From the NCBI RefSeq assembly GCF_921293095.1, contig NC_060250.1:113284629-113348628 (forward strand): 64,000 bases of DNA. The letters are read 5' to 3'. The position numbers and the translations under genes are program-made. This document shows, piece after piece, positions 22,364-35,942 of the stretch (within the stretch, counting starts at the first letter, position 1; the number at the start of each line of letters is the position of its first letter). The notes beneath the pieces were generated by a model. That model did no database searches. It had not been told where the DNA came from and saw only the letters and a program-made list of their open reading frames with translations. This DNA comes from Ischnura elegans (lineage: Eukaryota; Arthropoda; Insecta; Odonata; Coenagrionidae).

Positions 22364-24124
22364 ATAGATAAAGACAGGATAAAAGTTATGGGCAACTTAA
22401 AAAGATACTGAATAAATTTGAAAGGGGCAATCTTGAATAAGAGCTTAAAATAACAAAAACTTGAGAGATTTTATGGCTATATAGCAGACAAAAATGCGGC
22501 TATGTTTTTCTAAAATTCCAGATGGTGATGATAGGAATCGCTCCGCGTGAAGAACTGATTTGGTGGCGACGACCGGAAACAAATCGACGGGGGTTCTGGA
22601 TGCAACGGGTGCATTCGTGGGAGCGGGTAGGGGGAATATGTTTGCATCCGTCCAGAGATTTGACGCGAAGGTCAACAAAGCGCGCAAGGGTCTGTGAGGA
22701 AGACGTGTCTTTACTCCGGAGGAGCTGGTAACACGCTCGGCATGGTTTCCCCGTTTCTCTGATACTCAAGACATCCACAACCTCCTCAAATTCTGGTAAG
22801 CTCAACCCTTCTCTCGAGGTTTCGATCCCAAGCCACCATGATTCTACATTTGATAGCCAAGATAAAGTAGCGTACGAGCGTATTATAACTACTTAGCTCA
22901 TAAGTTAAGATGAGATGGAACGTTAGGGATCGAGATACCAATATTTGGTATCCTAAATAGGTAGACTGAATCCGTACATACTCGCATAATGAGCAAATTA
23001 CATCCGCTGCTTGTGGCAGGCTTCCAACCAAAAATTCCTTGCATACTCCTCATAGGAATTCTGTCTATACTAAAACACTTATTTTTAGGAATTTTTCATA
23101 GATCACTGAGGGATCCTAGGGATCCTGCATAAGTTCTTTTTCACTGTACTCCTTATCCTAAGGACCTCTGTCAAGATAGGTGGACTTATATAGACCACAC
23201 TGATGTTGAAATAACAACGAGATGATTTCTGAGCTAATTCTGGAATCAAATGCTCAAATGACAATAAAAACAGGCATGCAAAATTACAGTACCACCCGCT
23301 AAACCCAGTCTTATTTAAAAGAAATTGGCAGAGTAGTATCCTGTAAAGACACCTACGGAGAGCGAATGATATAAACAAAAATAGTTCTACCTCTGGTGAC
23401 GTTACACAAAATCTATTTCAATCAAACATTGCACCACGGTCATCACCGCTCTACGGAGAAATGAATTAAAACATTATAATGTATATTCTCACAAAAATCC
23501 TTCGCCAGCAAAAGTCATTAAGTTACTTCATTCAAATGAAATTCTTCATTTGAAGAGAAAATAATAGATTGCAGAGCGGTCGGATATTCGTAACGGTTAA
23601 GATATGATGACATTCTGCTACCCTGCTTTATAAAGCTCTTCTGGAGACGCTGAGGACTTAAAAGTCCACTGTTTTCGTTACATAATTGCAAGAGATGTAT
23701 CTCACAGTAACATCGTAGAACAGAAACTTCCTATTTAACCGTAGATTATAATATGAGAATGAAAACAACTCATTTTCAAGAAACTTCAGCAGCTGAATAC
23801 AAAGCAAGCCAATCATACGTACGAAAATCAATATTTCAATTATTCAGCTAGCATTAAAATAAAGTACAAAAAAATAACGCCGGAAATTCTATGAAGATGA
23901 AAGAGTTAATAAAAACTTAAATTGAAGCTATTGTGATAAAAATAGGTACATATATATTGATAATCAATACTCAATTACTCTTACCTGAAGGCCTTATATA
24001 TGGCTTATAATTTACAGCCAATGGGTGAAATGATAAGTTATAAATTATGCCAGAGAGTGAATACAAGTTTGATGACTTTTTTTCCAAAACGCTTTATTTA
24101 TCAATCGTGTCGCGGCAAAATTAG
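22364..24124. other. Intergenic; unassigned GC-richer stretch at ~22520-22760
   Basis: An open frame of 101 codons on the - strand (22500-22805) with several Cys residues crosses the GC-richer part, but I recognise no family and an overlapping + frame is nearly as open. Nothing else seen. Confidence 0.3.
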
Positions 24125-24347
24125 CAGTGCCGGAACGCACTTCCCTCTCCTTTTTTTACAAATGAAATATTACTCGGTGTGTTTTTTATTACAAGTTACG
24201 TCTACATAGTTTAAAATAATATTTTTTTGCTATGGATTCATATAATAAAAATTTTGAAGCGCCAAAACTGACAAAAGTATCATTTGACTATTATGCTCTT
24301 TCTAAACCAGTGCCGGAACAGCGTTCTGGCGCTTTTTGGCATCACTG
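24125..24347. mobile_element. Possible hAT-like remnant
   Basis: CAGTGCCGGAACGC starts at 24125 and GGCATCACTG ends at 24347. Near the right end, AGTGCCGGAAC (24309) and its inverted copy GTTCTGGCGCT (24323) form a hairpin. The flanks show no 8-bp duplication, so the boundaries are uncertain. Confidence 0.35.
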
Positions 24348-24640
24348 CTATTGATCTTAAGCGATATACGCCAAAATATGAACGATGTTGATAAAAGTAA
24401 ATAATGTGAATTTTTTCTGCAATCCATTTCGTATTTTTTTTATTCCATAAGCCAAAATCAGAAAGGGCGGTATCCAACTTATCGACGATCTATCGAAAAT
24501 CATGGCTATCAAAAATCGACGAGGTCTTATTTCCGAGCAGCTAGTAGTCCGCGAATCTTGAATATAATCTACACGAGCACCGATGGCTGTCTTCCCATCA
24601 TACTTTCCAATCTCCTGTCTCAATCGGGCGTCGTCACCTT
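24348..24640. other. Intergenic, nothing recognised
   Basis: No supported feature. Confidence 0.4.
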
Positions 24641-24895
24641 ATCAAACGCACCGTGAAGAATTTAACGGACGTGAGGGGCGGAGGAAAACAAAATGAAGGA
24701 GGTGGACCAAGTGGGATTCCTTTTCGTCGACTTCATCCGTCTTTTTCGCCGGACTCCACGGTCGTCATAGAGACAGACCCGCGGGCGCTGCCGATGACTT
24801 TGCGCATCTCAGCCAATGGATCCAACCCTTCGGCTCCGTCACTCACCCCCGTCTCGCTCCATCGCATCCGAACTGCTAAAATTTCTGCGATGAAA
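24641..24895. other. GC-richer island, unassigned
   Basis: CpG-containing, repeat-free. An 81-codon + strand frame ends at 24898 but shows no recognised domain. Possible regulatory element. Confidence 0.3.
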
Positions 24896-26439
24896 TAAAG
24901 TCTAGGAAGGATTTCCTAATAATACCTACGTTGAAGCGGTCCCACCCGCAAATGTTATTATGGTTAAAAAAGGGTTGACGACAGGTCCACTTTCCCTTGT
25001 ATCCGAATTAAACATCTTGTAACGTTTGTTATTTTATTTTTGATGTTGTTAGGCAGTTTTTAATGGGAAGAAAGGGGGATTTGTTGAGGGGAATAAAAAG
25101 GAGAAGTTGCTCCAACTATGAATGAAAAAAGAACCTTTATCTTTAGGAAAATAGACAGGATTTGAAACAAGATGAACGTCTCACGATTGAGTCTGAATAA
25201 AAAAATTGGCCAATAGAGTATAATTATTATAACCAATCCGAAATGATAACCGGTTCCCGGCATTAACACGATATTTTCCATCTTAGCCCTAAGGAATGCT
25301 ATGGTAACGAACGGTTAAAACTTATCTAATCAACTTATTTCGGCGTTACTTGGTGGAAAGAAATAATGCTCATGATAGAACAAAGCAAAAAAAAAACTAC
25401 CCTTCCACAAATAATTTAAAACTGTCTTGATAATGAAGCTAAACCGGTGAAAGTAGCAGAGAGGATTAAATTATTTGTGGAGCAGAAATTTGTTTTTGCT
25501 TTGTTCTACCATGGTTAAAACTTACATAAGGTTCTACTACAGTCAGAAATGTAATGTAATGAATGTATGCCGTATGGATGTATATGCCCTGTATCTGAAC
25601 TTTATGAAGCATTAACAGCCCATTACTTCTCAACATAATTAAGCTGCTTGACACTAATCGCATTATTCCCTCGCATTTATGGGTTCTCATTCCTAGCGGT
25701 TGGCAATGCAATATAAAATGCTTAAAAATTTCATCGTGAATACTAATTTAGAGAACCAACCTCCTTGGCTTCGTAACGAGCAATTCAAAAACAAGAAATT
25801 CCGATAGCGTTTCCCAATACCAGCAATAAACCGCGCGGAATGAAAACCTATCATATGAATATATACGAATGAAAGCCGGTTCCAATGGAGGAGGTCCACC
25901 TACGTAATCCGAAGTAGTATTAGGTCCGAAGAATGTGTAATATTTCAGCCCTGACACTCTCGCCCACCTCGCAGCACTAGAATGGAATTCCGTAATTACC
26001 TATAGCACGCTTTTACTGAGCCATAGATGAATTTTAATTAGCGAAAGATCCTTTAGAATTTTTCCGTTACCTCTCCATCCATCGTGGATCCTTATGAAAC
26101 GATAGAGATGTGTTTCAGAAACACAAGAAGATTATATTTTTTTGGTATACTTCATGACTTTTCACAGCCGGAAGATATTATTTAAATGAGAATATTTGTT
26201 TTTCGAAGTAAACAGTAATATCCGTATATATTTTGCTGAAGCACAATAAAAAAATATGGGGCACAGTCATTAAAACATTACAAAAGAGGCTGTGATTTGC
26301 AATGGTTTGCATGTATTCAAACGCTTTGCGCGTTCAAAGGATATTATCCGATTACAACGATTTTTATCAATTTTTAGGGTATTAATCTATCGCAATTTTT
26401 CCGCAATGTAACAACTTTGAAGAAAAATTTAAACTTTTC
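24896..26439. other. Intergenic, nothing recognised
   Basis: AT-rich; only short chance open frames. Confidence 0.5.
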
Positions 26440-26680
26440 CACACCACCATGATGCATACCTGAGCAAGTGAGAGCTGGGCGATTGGGATGAGCTGTATCG
26501 AGTAACCACACGCCTTATTTATACCCTCCCAAATTTCCATGGGCGGTATGCGAATCTCCACACTTTGGTCCGCCTGCCACACCCCCCGCGTCTCCGCCTC
26601 TTTCCCTTCATCTCCGCAGGCTGTCTCTCGAGGACACCCCATGGTGTCCCTCCCCCTTGCCATTTCCAAGCAAGAAGACT
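26440..26680. other. GC-richer island, unassigned
   Basis: C-rich, CpG-containing stretch. A 126-codon frame on the - strand and an 80-codon frame on the + strand overlap here. Neither has a recognised motif, and the overlap suggests composition rather than coding. Confidence 0.3.
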
Positions 26681-27664
26681 CGGCTAACCGCTTGAAAATA
26701 CGATTGAGTCCCAAGCACGATATAATACCAAAGAAGAATTCAACACGATCAAAAAATCTCATCTTCCTTCAAGCAATATAGCTTTATTCATTATTAAAAA
26801 GTACCAAAATTCATTAATGAGCAAGTTTCTCATGTATTGCACCTTAAGGGGCAGCGCGTAGATGAACACATTCAAGTGTGGACTTGTTTTTGCAAAAATA
26901 ATAATTCGGGTAGTATTGTCCAAAATTTCTTATGAACACTCATTTCTGTTGTTTGTGCCCTAAAATTGTTTCCACTAAGGAATTTATACTTATTCAAAGC
27001 CCTTAAATTGTTTTTTGAGAGATGTGGCAATATGCCGAGTATAAATATAAATATAATTTAAGGAGTGAGTCATTTTTAGTAACAAATAGACCTAGGTTAA
27101 CATTATATAAACATTGTTTTCTTTACATGGGTCCAAGTTATTCCATTTACTGCCCACTAAAATTAGCAAAATTAAATCATCAAATACAATGTTACGACTT
27201 GCCAAAGACTGGCTTTTCTCACAAGAAATAATTTAACATTTACTTTGATGTTATTTCTTTAAAACACTCATGCATTATTTACTGCATTATAATTTTCTTA
27301 TATTGGCATACACTTTGTTATTTGATGGCGGCTCAATTCTGGTCCTATGACCTTGGAGACCACTCAAAGCTCCTTCTCTTTAATATCTTGTTATTTAGCT
27401 GTAAAATCAAAATGTTGGAGTAATTAAAATTATAATTATTATTATGAGGCAGCCACAATGATCAGATATCGAGGGCATAGCCAGCAGAGGGTAGATTAAA
27501 CCCTCCGAAATGTTTGATAGGTACAGTCTTAGTTTTATTTCCTCCCAATGTATCCTCTCCCCGATATACATAAGTACACATACATAAATTTCCGGCTACA
27601 GCCATGAAAATTAGTAATTATATCGCAAATAGACTTTACATCACATAGATATTGAAATATAAAA
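26681..27664. other. Intergenic, nothing recognised
   Basis: AT-rich, no supported feature. Confidence 0.5.
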
Positions 27665-27772
27665 AAACTTTGTCATTCCACTTAAAATTTACTGCTGCAC
27701 GACATAGGTATCGACGTGCCACGTCGAAACCTAGGTAGTACAGCAATAAATCTATGTAGAATTACAAAGTTT
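27665..27772. repeat. Inverted-repeat hairpin, ~50-bp arms
   Basis: Left arm 27665-27714 and right arm about 27722-27772 both start AAACTTTGT, read inward, and continue through ACTGCTG or ATTGCTG to AGGTWTCGAC. The centre is the near-palindrome CGACGTGCCACGTCG. It can form a long imperfect hairpin. The inner CGAAACCTAGGT resembles the cores at 7490-7557 and 29770-29875. Confidence 0.75.
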
Positions 27773-29009
27773 GTTACATTTCATTACGTTAAATCGATTC
27801 CATGAAGTCACATCCGACTCAACGAATTACATAACACGGATAATTTCAGTTCTAGCTGCAAAATTAATCAGAAAACTAACAATAATTCAAGGAAATAAAA
27901 GTCTTGAAAGTCAGCGGTGATAATGCACAGACAGCAATGAAATATTGAAAAAAGATAAAGAGCTCACTATGAAAATATTCTACGACAGAATAGACTGTTG
28001 AAAAATATAGCAACTTCATTAAACCACAGCCTAAAAATATGTTTCTCAAACTATCCTCTTTGATGGGTCATAAAATTGTTCTAGGAATCTTTTCCCAAAC
28101 TTTCGTATTGTTCAATTTGAGGAACTTTTACTGACACTGATCATAACAAATGCTGCCACCAAACAAAAGCTGGCGTGCAGCGTCAATTCGTCAATTAAGG
28201 AAAGAGAGAGAGCTTCAAAAATAAGTTAGAAGTAATTAAATACATAATATAATAATTAATCGTTATTATTTAAAGAAAGCAGGTAATTTTTCACATTTTA
28301 AAATTTGATACTAGTATCCATTCACCTAATACATAATGGCATCAGGTGTACTACAGTCCATATAGATTACCGATATTACGATTGTATAAAAATTTATCAG
28401 AACGAAAACGGTCGAATAAATCTTATGAAGCGAAAAATTGCCAATTTGGGAGCTGATATAACAAGACTTCCGCTGATTACTTCAACAAATTTTACCCAGC
28501 TTTTGACATACCAATTGTTTATGCCACAATTTCCTCCCATTAAAATTAAAATTCGATTGATCTAGAGGACAGAAATGTTTTAAAAGCTATTAGGCCTGTT
28601 TTTCAGATTCCTAATGTCACTCTTTGCCTATGTTTTTTCACCCAGGCCCTCAATTTCCTTCAATAAAATGTTAAACTTAATATTATGACAGCCAGCTGTG
28701 GTTTCATGAATTCAAGACAGTGAAAAATAAGGCCGAATATATGTAACATAGTAAAAAAAGAAGACATAAAGCGTATATGTGTTCTTTTTTCGTCCTCTTC
28801 GTTTTGAAGATGGACAAAATATAATTTTGGTCCAGTTCTCTAATTGCCACTCAGACAATTTCCAGATAGACCACAAAGCGTGCCACTGAATCAAAAGGAA
28901 AGATGTTGGAAAATAAGGTAGAGGACGAGGAAAAACATAAACGCCAAGAGGGGAAAACATTAGGCAAACCAACGATTCAAAGCCAAAACAGCAGGAGGTA
29001 TGAATGAGA
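27773..29009. other. Intergenic, nothing recognised
   Basis: AT-rich, no supported feature. Confidence 0.5.
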
Positions 29010-29420
29010 GGAAGCCGTTTAAATGTCCTCGAGGACTTTAGGAGGGTGGGAAAGACAAATACAAGGAGCCTGGAATATCAGCAAGGTAATGAAACGATTC
29101 GTATCTCCGCGTAATGTTTGTAATTTTTTTTTGCATCGTTATCCCCTCGAGTCCACCCACTTTAATAGCGACTTGTTGGGCTGTCTTTCCTTGGGACGAC
29201 GCCCTTGCGCAGTGACTCGGCAAATTCGTGAGGGAGTCAGCGAAAGGAGGAGCGGTGGGGTGGAAAGTTGGGGGGAGTTGGGGGAGGACGAATAGTGGGA
29301 GCACAGGAGCAGAAGTTGTCCGCGGGGAATCGGGCGAAACAGATGAGGCGATAGCTCTCCCGACGGTACGGTGGCAGCTTCTGCTCACTCGACTCAAGGA
29401 ATTCAGCATCCAACAAGACT
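29010..29420. other. GC-richer island, unassigned
   Basis: G-rich on the + strand with overlapping open frames on both strands (up to 123 codons). These read as biased, low-information peptides. No terminal repeats. Possible regulatory element. Confidence 0.3.
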
Positions 29421-29732
29421 GAAGATTAGTGCCTGAAGACCTAAAGAGAGACCTGATGTTTTCCCGGCGAATTGACTGAATTAGATTTACTCAGTTTACC
29501 AGAAGGGTGAGAGGGTACATTTTCTCAAAACGATGGAGAAAATGGATACTCGTAAAAAGCATTTGAATGGTAGGAATTGCACTATTTGAGGTCATCTTGG
29601 GTTCAGTGGAGAGGTTTTCGGGATATGCACTGATAAGGATTGATTGGTTACATTTATATTTATATGTTTGACGCCTGTTTTGTGGAATACTGTACGGAAA
29701 ATATCACCACAAATTGCATTTGCGTGGAAACG

Positions 29733-29914
29733 AAAAGATACACTGTTGTATGTTCCTCAGAGGTACACTTAACCGATCCAGGTTTCGACATTATCCTATT
29801 TCATTTTCAAAGGTCAATATAGTGACATAGAAGATCAATATATGACATAGTGTAATATCGAAACCTGGGTCGGTTAAGTAAACCTCTGTGGAACATACAT
29901 CAATGTATCTTTTA
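29733..29914. repeat. Inverted-repeat element with TTAACCGAYCCAGG core
   Basis: Arms 29733-29796 and 29853-29914 are inverted repeats of about 62 bp sharing AAAGATACA, GTATGTTCC, CAGAGG and CTTAACCGAYCCAGGTTTCG. Same family as 7452-7595. Confidence 0.75.
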
Positions 29915-32415
29915 TTATGTTTCCTGTCACCAAGTTCCACCAAGTATCGCCATCCAGCCTTGAGTTGACCATTTGTGCGATATGAATTGCACTAAATAAA
30001 GTTTTCTCGGATGTCAAGACGGGTGAGTGTCCATTTTCTCCAAAGTTTCGAACAAATGGACACTCTCCCCCAGCTGGAAACCCATGATAATCTTGTATAG
30101 ACTTTCGCGGTGTGGTGAAGATTCAGCGGTGAGGTTTTCGGGATGTTCACCGCGTGTGTCCATCTTCGCAGACGACTGTTTTTCTTCGGTATTGCAGCAG
30201 GCTTCTTCAGATCGATGAAGTGCAGAGATGTTCAACTCATTAACTGACGCGGCGCAGGCGCGTTATTGCTGTTCCGGTAAACCAAGTTCACCCTAACCAG
30301 CCAGTTAACAATACAATAAATGTGTGTGTAGTGTTGTGTTTGTGTGAACAGAAATTAACACTAATAATTGTGTTAAGCATAAGAAAGTTTATTATTATTA
30401 TTTTCTTATTTTTCAATTTTTTTAAAATTGCATGTAGCATTGTTTTTTGTTTTAACCTTTTTTTTGTTATTATTATCTATCAAATTAAAAAATTGTTTTT
30501 ATAACTTTCAAAATTTTAATAAATAATGCAGTGAAAATTTACTTACAAGAAGGAAAGACTCAGAGACGAGTAATTTGTTGAGGCAGTTTGTATGTAGTTG
30601 GAATTGCTAGGTTATAATTCCATATGTCTGTGAGGAGTGAGTTTTGGAATGACCGGAGCCTGGAGTTGAAGTTATTAGCTAGTTTGGAGATGAACTGATT
30701 TACTGAGGGTTTTGTTTAGAAAAGTTTCGAGTTTTTTCCAAATCGATTGAGATGTCGTTCCCACCGTCTTTTATACATATCACTCTCGAGAACGAGAAGT
30801 CGGTTGAAACCACATCTCTACACTAGTAAGTTATGAGACGTTCAGTATTCTACGATGATATGCCGAGGTGATTGAAACAATCGAAATTAAAATACAAATT
30901 ATGGTCAAACGCAATTTAAAGTAGCTTTAGTTCTGACCCGGCATTACATACAATACAATACAGCTCAAAGAAAATGAAAAATAATAAAGTAGTTTTAAGC
31001 AGTTTTAATAGGTTAAGTAGTAGTTTTAATTGTAGAGCATGCCAAAGAGAGAATTTCCAATTCCGATGGAGTCAATTGTTGTCACAACAGAGAAGATTTT
31101 TGTTTAAATTTTTTATGATCTAAAATATGAAAATTTTGGCTAGGTATATTCTCAGATTTTATCCTCACTAGAAGTAAAAGCAAATATTGACAAGGGTCTA
31201 CTACGTATACAATGAAAATTTCAAGATGATGGCGTGGGTTTTAAATGAGTCCAGAGGAAGAAGTAAAAAAGACGAAACACATACGGTCGATCGTCAGTGA
31301 TATGTTCTTTCAAGGAAGCATAAAAAAGCGAGGAAATTTAGTTCTCATATCAAGTGAAAGTTATCGTCATTTTTTTCTGTTCTGGGAAACCAATCAAGGA
31401 ATGGGAAAGCACGGAATGGCGGTTGCGAAATGGCGTCGAGAGGTGAGTCGGGATGACCGAGTGTACTAGTTGGGACATGGGGATTAGTCACTGCCCAGGA
31501 CAGCGCGACGTTCTGAGCGTCTACTCGAGGTTGATGGACGCCCTAGGCAAGACAGAATGGGAGGACGTGACACACTCTGCCCCCGCACTCTTGAGTGACT
31601 CCAGCCGCTACATTTGTCGTAGGAACTTGGAAAATATGAAAACAGATTGCTGGTAGTGCATTAAGCTTACCGGAACTTCTATAAAAAGATCAGATCCCAG
31701 TGATACTTAACCAACGCGTTTAATTCGATGATATGCAAGGATAAAATAATTTGTAGTCACCGCCCAGTTTTATAGTTTAATACCCAATTAATGCAATGCC
31801 TAATGGAGAGCACCTTGGTTACATTTAATTCCATAGTTAACGTAAAGAAATGTGTTCCAAGTACATACTAAGAAAAAAATGAATGAAATACGAGTAAAAA
31901 GGACAATAGGAAAAATAAAAATATTTGCCGTTTGAAAAACGTACCTTGTCGTCGTGAAGATAGGCTAATTAACAGTTTGGTTATCGACTGCTTGCCTTAA
32001 AATTGTACACAGAGAGGAGAGAGGTAGGAGGCTGTGAACATTCTCCTTGAAAGTAGGGTTCATTAAATCCCCTTCTCCAAATGAGCTACCCCTAAAAAAT
32101 GTCGAGATATGGCCTCGTATTGCCCATAATACGTATAATGAATAATAATGCCTATTTAATTAACAGTATCATTATATATTAACGGAGTACCATGGTAGGC
32201 GTGGTAGAATCTTTCCATTTCTTCCAAGAAACACTGAAAAGTAGCCAGCTTTGAAAAGCACTGTTACAGGTTCACATCTAGAGTATAGTCTCTCCACACT
32301 CCTAAAATAAAATCGTCGCCGCGTGAGATATATCAGGGATTACCCAGTATATAAAAACGCTTCAAAAACTACATATTTCCAAAGGAAATTTTAATTAGTT
32401 CACCATAACATATTA
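29915..32415. other. Intergenic, nothing recognised
   Basis: AT-rich. T-rich low-complexity sequence at 30385-30500. Open frames at 31245-31469 and 31453-31656 have no recognised features. Confidence 0.45.
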
Positions 32416-32470
32416 TTCATAACACCGAATATAGGTTCATAACATCGAATATAGGTTCATAACACCGAAT
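32416..32470 (+). repeat. 20-bp tandem repeat, 2.75 copies
   Basis: TTCATAACACCGAATATAGG is repeated head to tail with a single C/T change; the third unit stops after ACACCGAAT. Confidence 0.9.
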
Positions 32471-32619
32471 TCTTTCCTACGCCCAGCATTCTTTAAAAAA
32501 ATATTAACTGTCAAAATTGTACCTGTTCGTTCGGTCAAACTGTGAAGATTTATTGTCGTCGTTTTGATAATCTTTTGATTATTTTTATTCGCAAAATTTC
32601 TTCACGGATGTAAAAGAGA

Positions 32620-33262
32620 AGAAATATGTCCCAAGAATGGTTTGACGTAGGTCTCCATACCGCTCTCCTATCTGCTGGCCTTTTCATAGTGACGTATTTC
32701 TTCTCTTTAACATAATACTTTATAAACTGTGCGATAAAAAATAATCTAATTTCACACAAGTTTACCATAAAAAAGCAGTGTTCAAGAAATATATAAAACA
32801 AGGATAAAAAAGAAAATAAAAAATTCAAAACGATAATGGAGGCTATTTTCCAACAAAAATACGAGGAATGAAGCAATTTGCCTATAAAAAAAAACAAACA
32901 AAACAAGATAATTATCCAAAGAGGATTAAATTTTTTTTAAAATTCTACGAGTATCATAGTAACGAAAAAAGTTTTATGTTTTCAATTTGAAATTAAAAAT
33001 CATCTCCTCCAAAGGTTTTTAGAAGTTCTCTTTTCTCCCACTCTTCTCAGTACTTCCTCATTATTTCTCGCTGAAAAATCTCTATGTGTGAGACACATTT
33101 GATTTAGCCATTAATTGTACCATTTTTCGAATGCTTCCATTCTTGACTTCACTGCACCTGTTAACGACCAAGCCTATCTCCCATAGAGAAACATACTCCA
33201 TGCGTAGCATTTAATGAACTGTTTCCTTACTCTACAATTCATTGGGAACAATTCATCACATG
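32620..33262 (-). pseudogene. LINE (non-LTR retrotransposon) 3' coding tail, decayed
   Basis: Read on the - strand, three blocks occur in the order expected near the C-terminus of a LINE polyprotein. These are RKQFIKCYAWSMFLYGR, a stop and KSRMEAFEKW (about 33225-33115), then NNEEVLRRVGEKRT (about 33065-33020), then YYVKEKKYVTMKRPADRR (about 32720-32660). The last two match blocks of the copy at 54661-54950. Stops and an AT-rich insertion around 32750-32990 separate them. This is the region after the reverse transcriptase. Family assignment (CR1, RTE or other) is not possible from the tail. Confidence 0.8.
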
Positions 33263-33345
33263 CTACATATGGAGTTTCTCCATGGAAACGAGGCTTGGAC
33301 GTTGACAGTTGCAGAGAGGTAAAGAGTGAAAGCACTCGAAATCCT
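33258..33345 (+). pseudogene. LINE fragment, opposite orientation
   Basis: On the + strand CYIWS, a shift, then LHGNEAWTLTVAER, a stop and RVKALEI reproduce the same LINE block found on the - strand immediately to the left. The sequence differs from that copy, so it is a separate, older insertion. Confidence 0.7.
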
Positions 33346-35244
33346 GTCGAATTCCACAATTAGCATTTTTTTCGTTATCTCTTTCAATATTATCCTGGAC
33401 TATTTCTTAGCAGAGGCCTTCCCTTCATCTCTGAACGAAGTCGTTACCATTTCTGACCTGGTAAACTTTCCAACCACCATATTTTCAGCCCTTCTACCTG
33501 TCATGGGATAACTCTCGCCGGATGGACAGTAGCGACAGCGTGAGAAACACGGCACGTGATTACATAATCCAAGTGAAAAACACACCCCGTCGACATATCT
33601 CACCATGGATTGCGTCGGAAACCCTATTGGTTAGAAACAGCCATTTTTGGTGCAGTGTACATTCATCTCCCTTACTAAAGAGCAAATGAAGAAGAAAAAG
33701 AAGAAGCAATACTACGGAATGAAGCAAGACTCGGTTTGATTTCATACCATTAATCGGTAACATCCACTTCATCCATCTTTCTTATTTTCTAACATCACTT
33801 ATTGAATTTTGTTTATTATAATACAATAATTATACTAAGACAATTATTTACATAAATTTAATACAGCTTATTGATTGGTGTAAGGAAACGAGTAGGTGAA
33901 CATGTATAATCTTTTATCCCACCAGCATTAATCTCACACAAATCTGAAAAGAGAATTACGAAGGAATGGTCAACCCCACATCTAATTTACGAAGATTGAT
34001 TACCCTCTATGATCGTTTATTTACTGTTACCAGGGAAATGTTCTTATTATCTAACTATTAATTGAAGTTAAAAATTTAAATTCCGAAAATTTAAACTGTT
34101 TAGAGAAGTTATTAACGAAAGTGTGGAATAAGTAGTACCATGAAGAGACAAGTGAAATTCCCATTTTCCAATGCTTTCAATACATATTCTGAAATAAGAA
34201 AATGCATAGCCTCCTATCGAGGTGAACACGCACTTACACGTGATAAAATGCTCACATGAGTTGTATATTCCAAAATAAATAACATCACGTTTGAAGATGT
34301 ATTGCTTGAGATTAGTATCTGAAGCATTTTACTGGCGTGGGAGCCAATAAATTGTTGCTGTATACCTTCTTTTGTGACCCATCAAACAGCAAACTCAAGG
34401 GCTTAGGTTAACCGTTTCTATCAAGAGAGATAATTTGGGACTATAATATCGAAAATCCTAACTCTTTGATTTAAGAGGCTTTCGGGTATTCTACCACATT
34501 CGGATGCAACAAGGAGACAGCAGTTTCTCCAACCATCCAGCAGGCGTCTTCAGCTCCGAAGAAATTTTTGTCATCTCGAGGTATTCATGGAACGCGGAGG
34601 AGTGCCCGTAAAGTGCTTTTGCACCATTTCGAATAAAAACAGGAAGCGGAAATTTCAAGCCTCACTTTCAACCTTTTTCATTCTAAACAGAATGAAAGCC
34701 TTCCTCCATTGCGGCAATAACTTGCATCAATCGATCAAGATCCCTTACCACTTCAATTAGTAATCATTGTTGCCATTCCTAAATCATGCACGTAAACAAA
34801 ATATTCTTCCTTTATAAACTTAAGCGTTTCCCAGTTAGGTCCATCCATTATTTCGGAGTACTGATGTGAAATTGCGTATGTAAAATCGGTTGCTGTCCAT
34901 GCACAGTAATTGCCATATTTTTAATTAGCAACTTCCTATTTTACTGCAGAAAATATATTTTAAGTATGTAAACGCGGTTGCTATTAATGCATAATGATTG
35001 CCATGTACTTGATTCACCACTACCTTTAAAGTGATTTTACGTTCCTTTTTTTCTCATTTCATACCTTTATAATTTTATATACGAGACTTAAAATATCCCA
35101 GTAGTATGTTTTATGCACGCTGAAACCAATCCTCAATAATTTCCTTGTGGCAAATGGAAGCAATATTTGGCTGAAGCTATATTATGCCTTACCAACGCAT
35201 TTACTGTTAATAAGATCTAATTAGTGATCAAGGAAACTTTGAAA
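33346..35244. other. Intergenic, nothing recognised
   Basis: AT-rich, no supported feature. Confidence 0.5.
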
Positions 35245-35520
35245 CAATGGATGCAATAACTTCATCGACGACAATTCCATGCACAGCGAGAGGCAGACGA
35301 CATCCGCGTTCCAATCGCCAATTAGCCGCTCACGTCATGTTTCCGGCGGCAGGAGTAGCTTCCCGCAACGATCCCCCCTCCCAACATCTCCGATTCCCCT
35401 CATTTCCAGGATTCCCTCTAAACGGCTGAGAAATTCCTGCGCGCCGGAAAGGAACAAGGTGGCGAGAGAGACAGAGAGGGAGGACAGGGTAGATTGGAAA
35501 TGGGTAAAGGGTGGAATGCC
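35245..35520. other. GC-richer island, unassigned
   Basis: CpG-containing and repeat-free, with 60- and 100-codon overlapping + strand frames and no known domain. Possible regulatory element. Confidence 0.3.
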
Positions 35521-35942
35521 AATGTTCACTGAATGTTATGTTGCTTTACGTTTGAAAGCTATTTCATTCCAAATTAAGTAACTTCATCATCCCTAGGACT
35601 TACCTTGACAATTAATAAACTCCTAACACCAAAGCAGAATCAGAGAAAAAGGATAAGAATGCGTAGGATGAATGCTATTGAAAGACCTCGATGGACGCCT
35701 AAGGAAGTCATCTGGTCTATGAAAATGGAGCGCACAAGAGATATACTGTGGTATTAGTGAGAGTTTACACTAAAAAATAACTATGTATTCTCCATCTGAA
35801 AATTGGATCACTCTACACCATGGATTGATGAAAACACTATTTTTCATGGGATCTCATGAGAGAGAAATTCTCACAAACAATATAAATCATATGCATGTAA
35901 TATGACACGTGTTTCTTGTAATAACCAGAAGCTAACACTACT
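35521..35942. other. Intergenic, nothing recognised
   Basis: No supported feature. Confidence 0.4.

Noticed and set aside
33110..33345. Twin-primed (5'-inverted) single LINE insertion
   Set aside because: The two opposed pieces cover the same part of the LINE and differ in sequence, so they are separate insertions.
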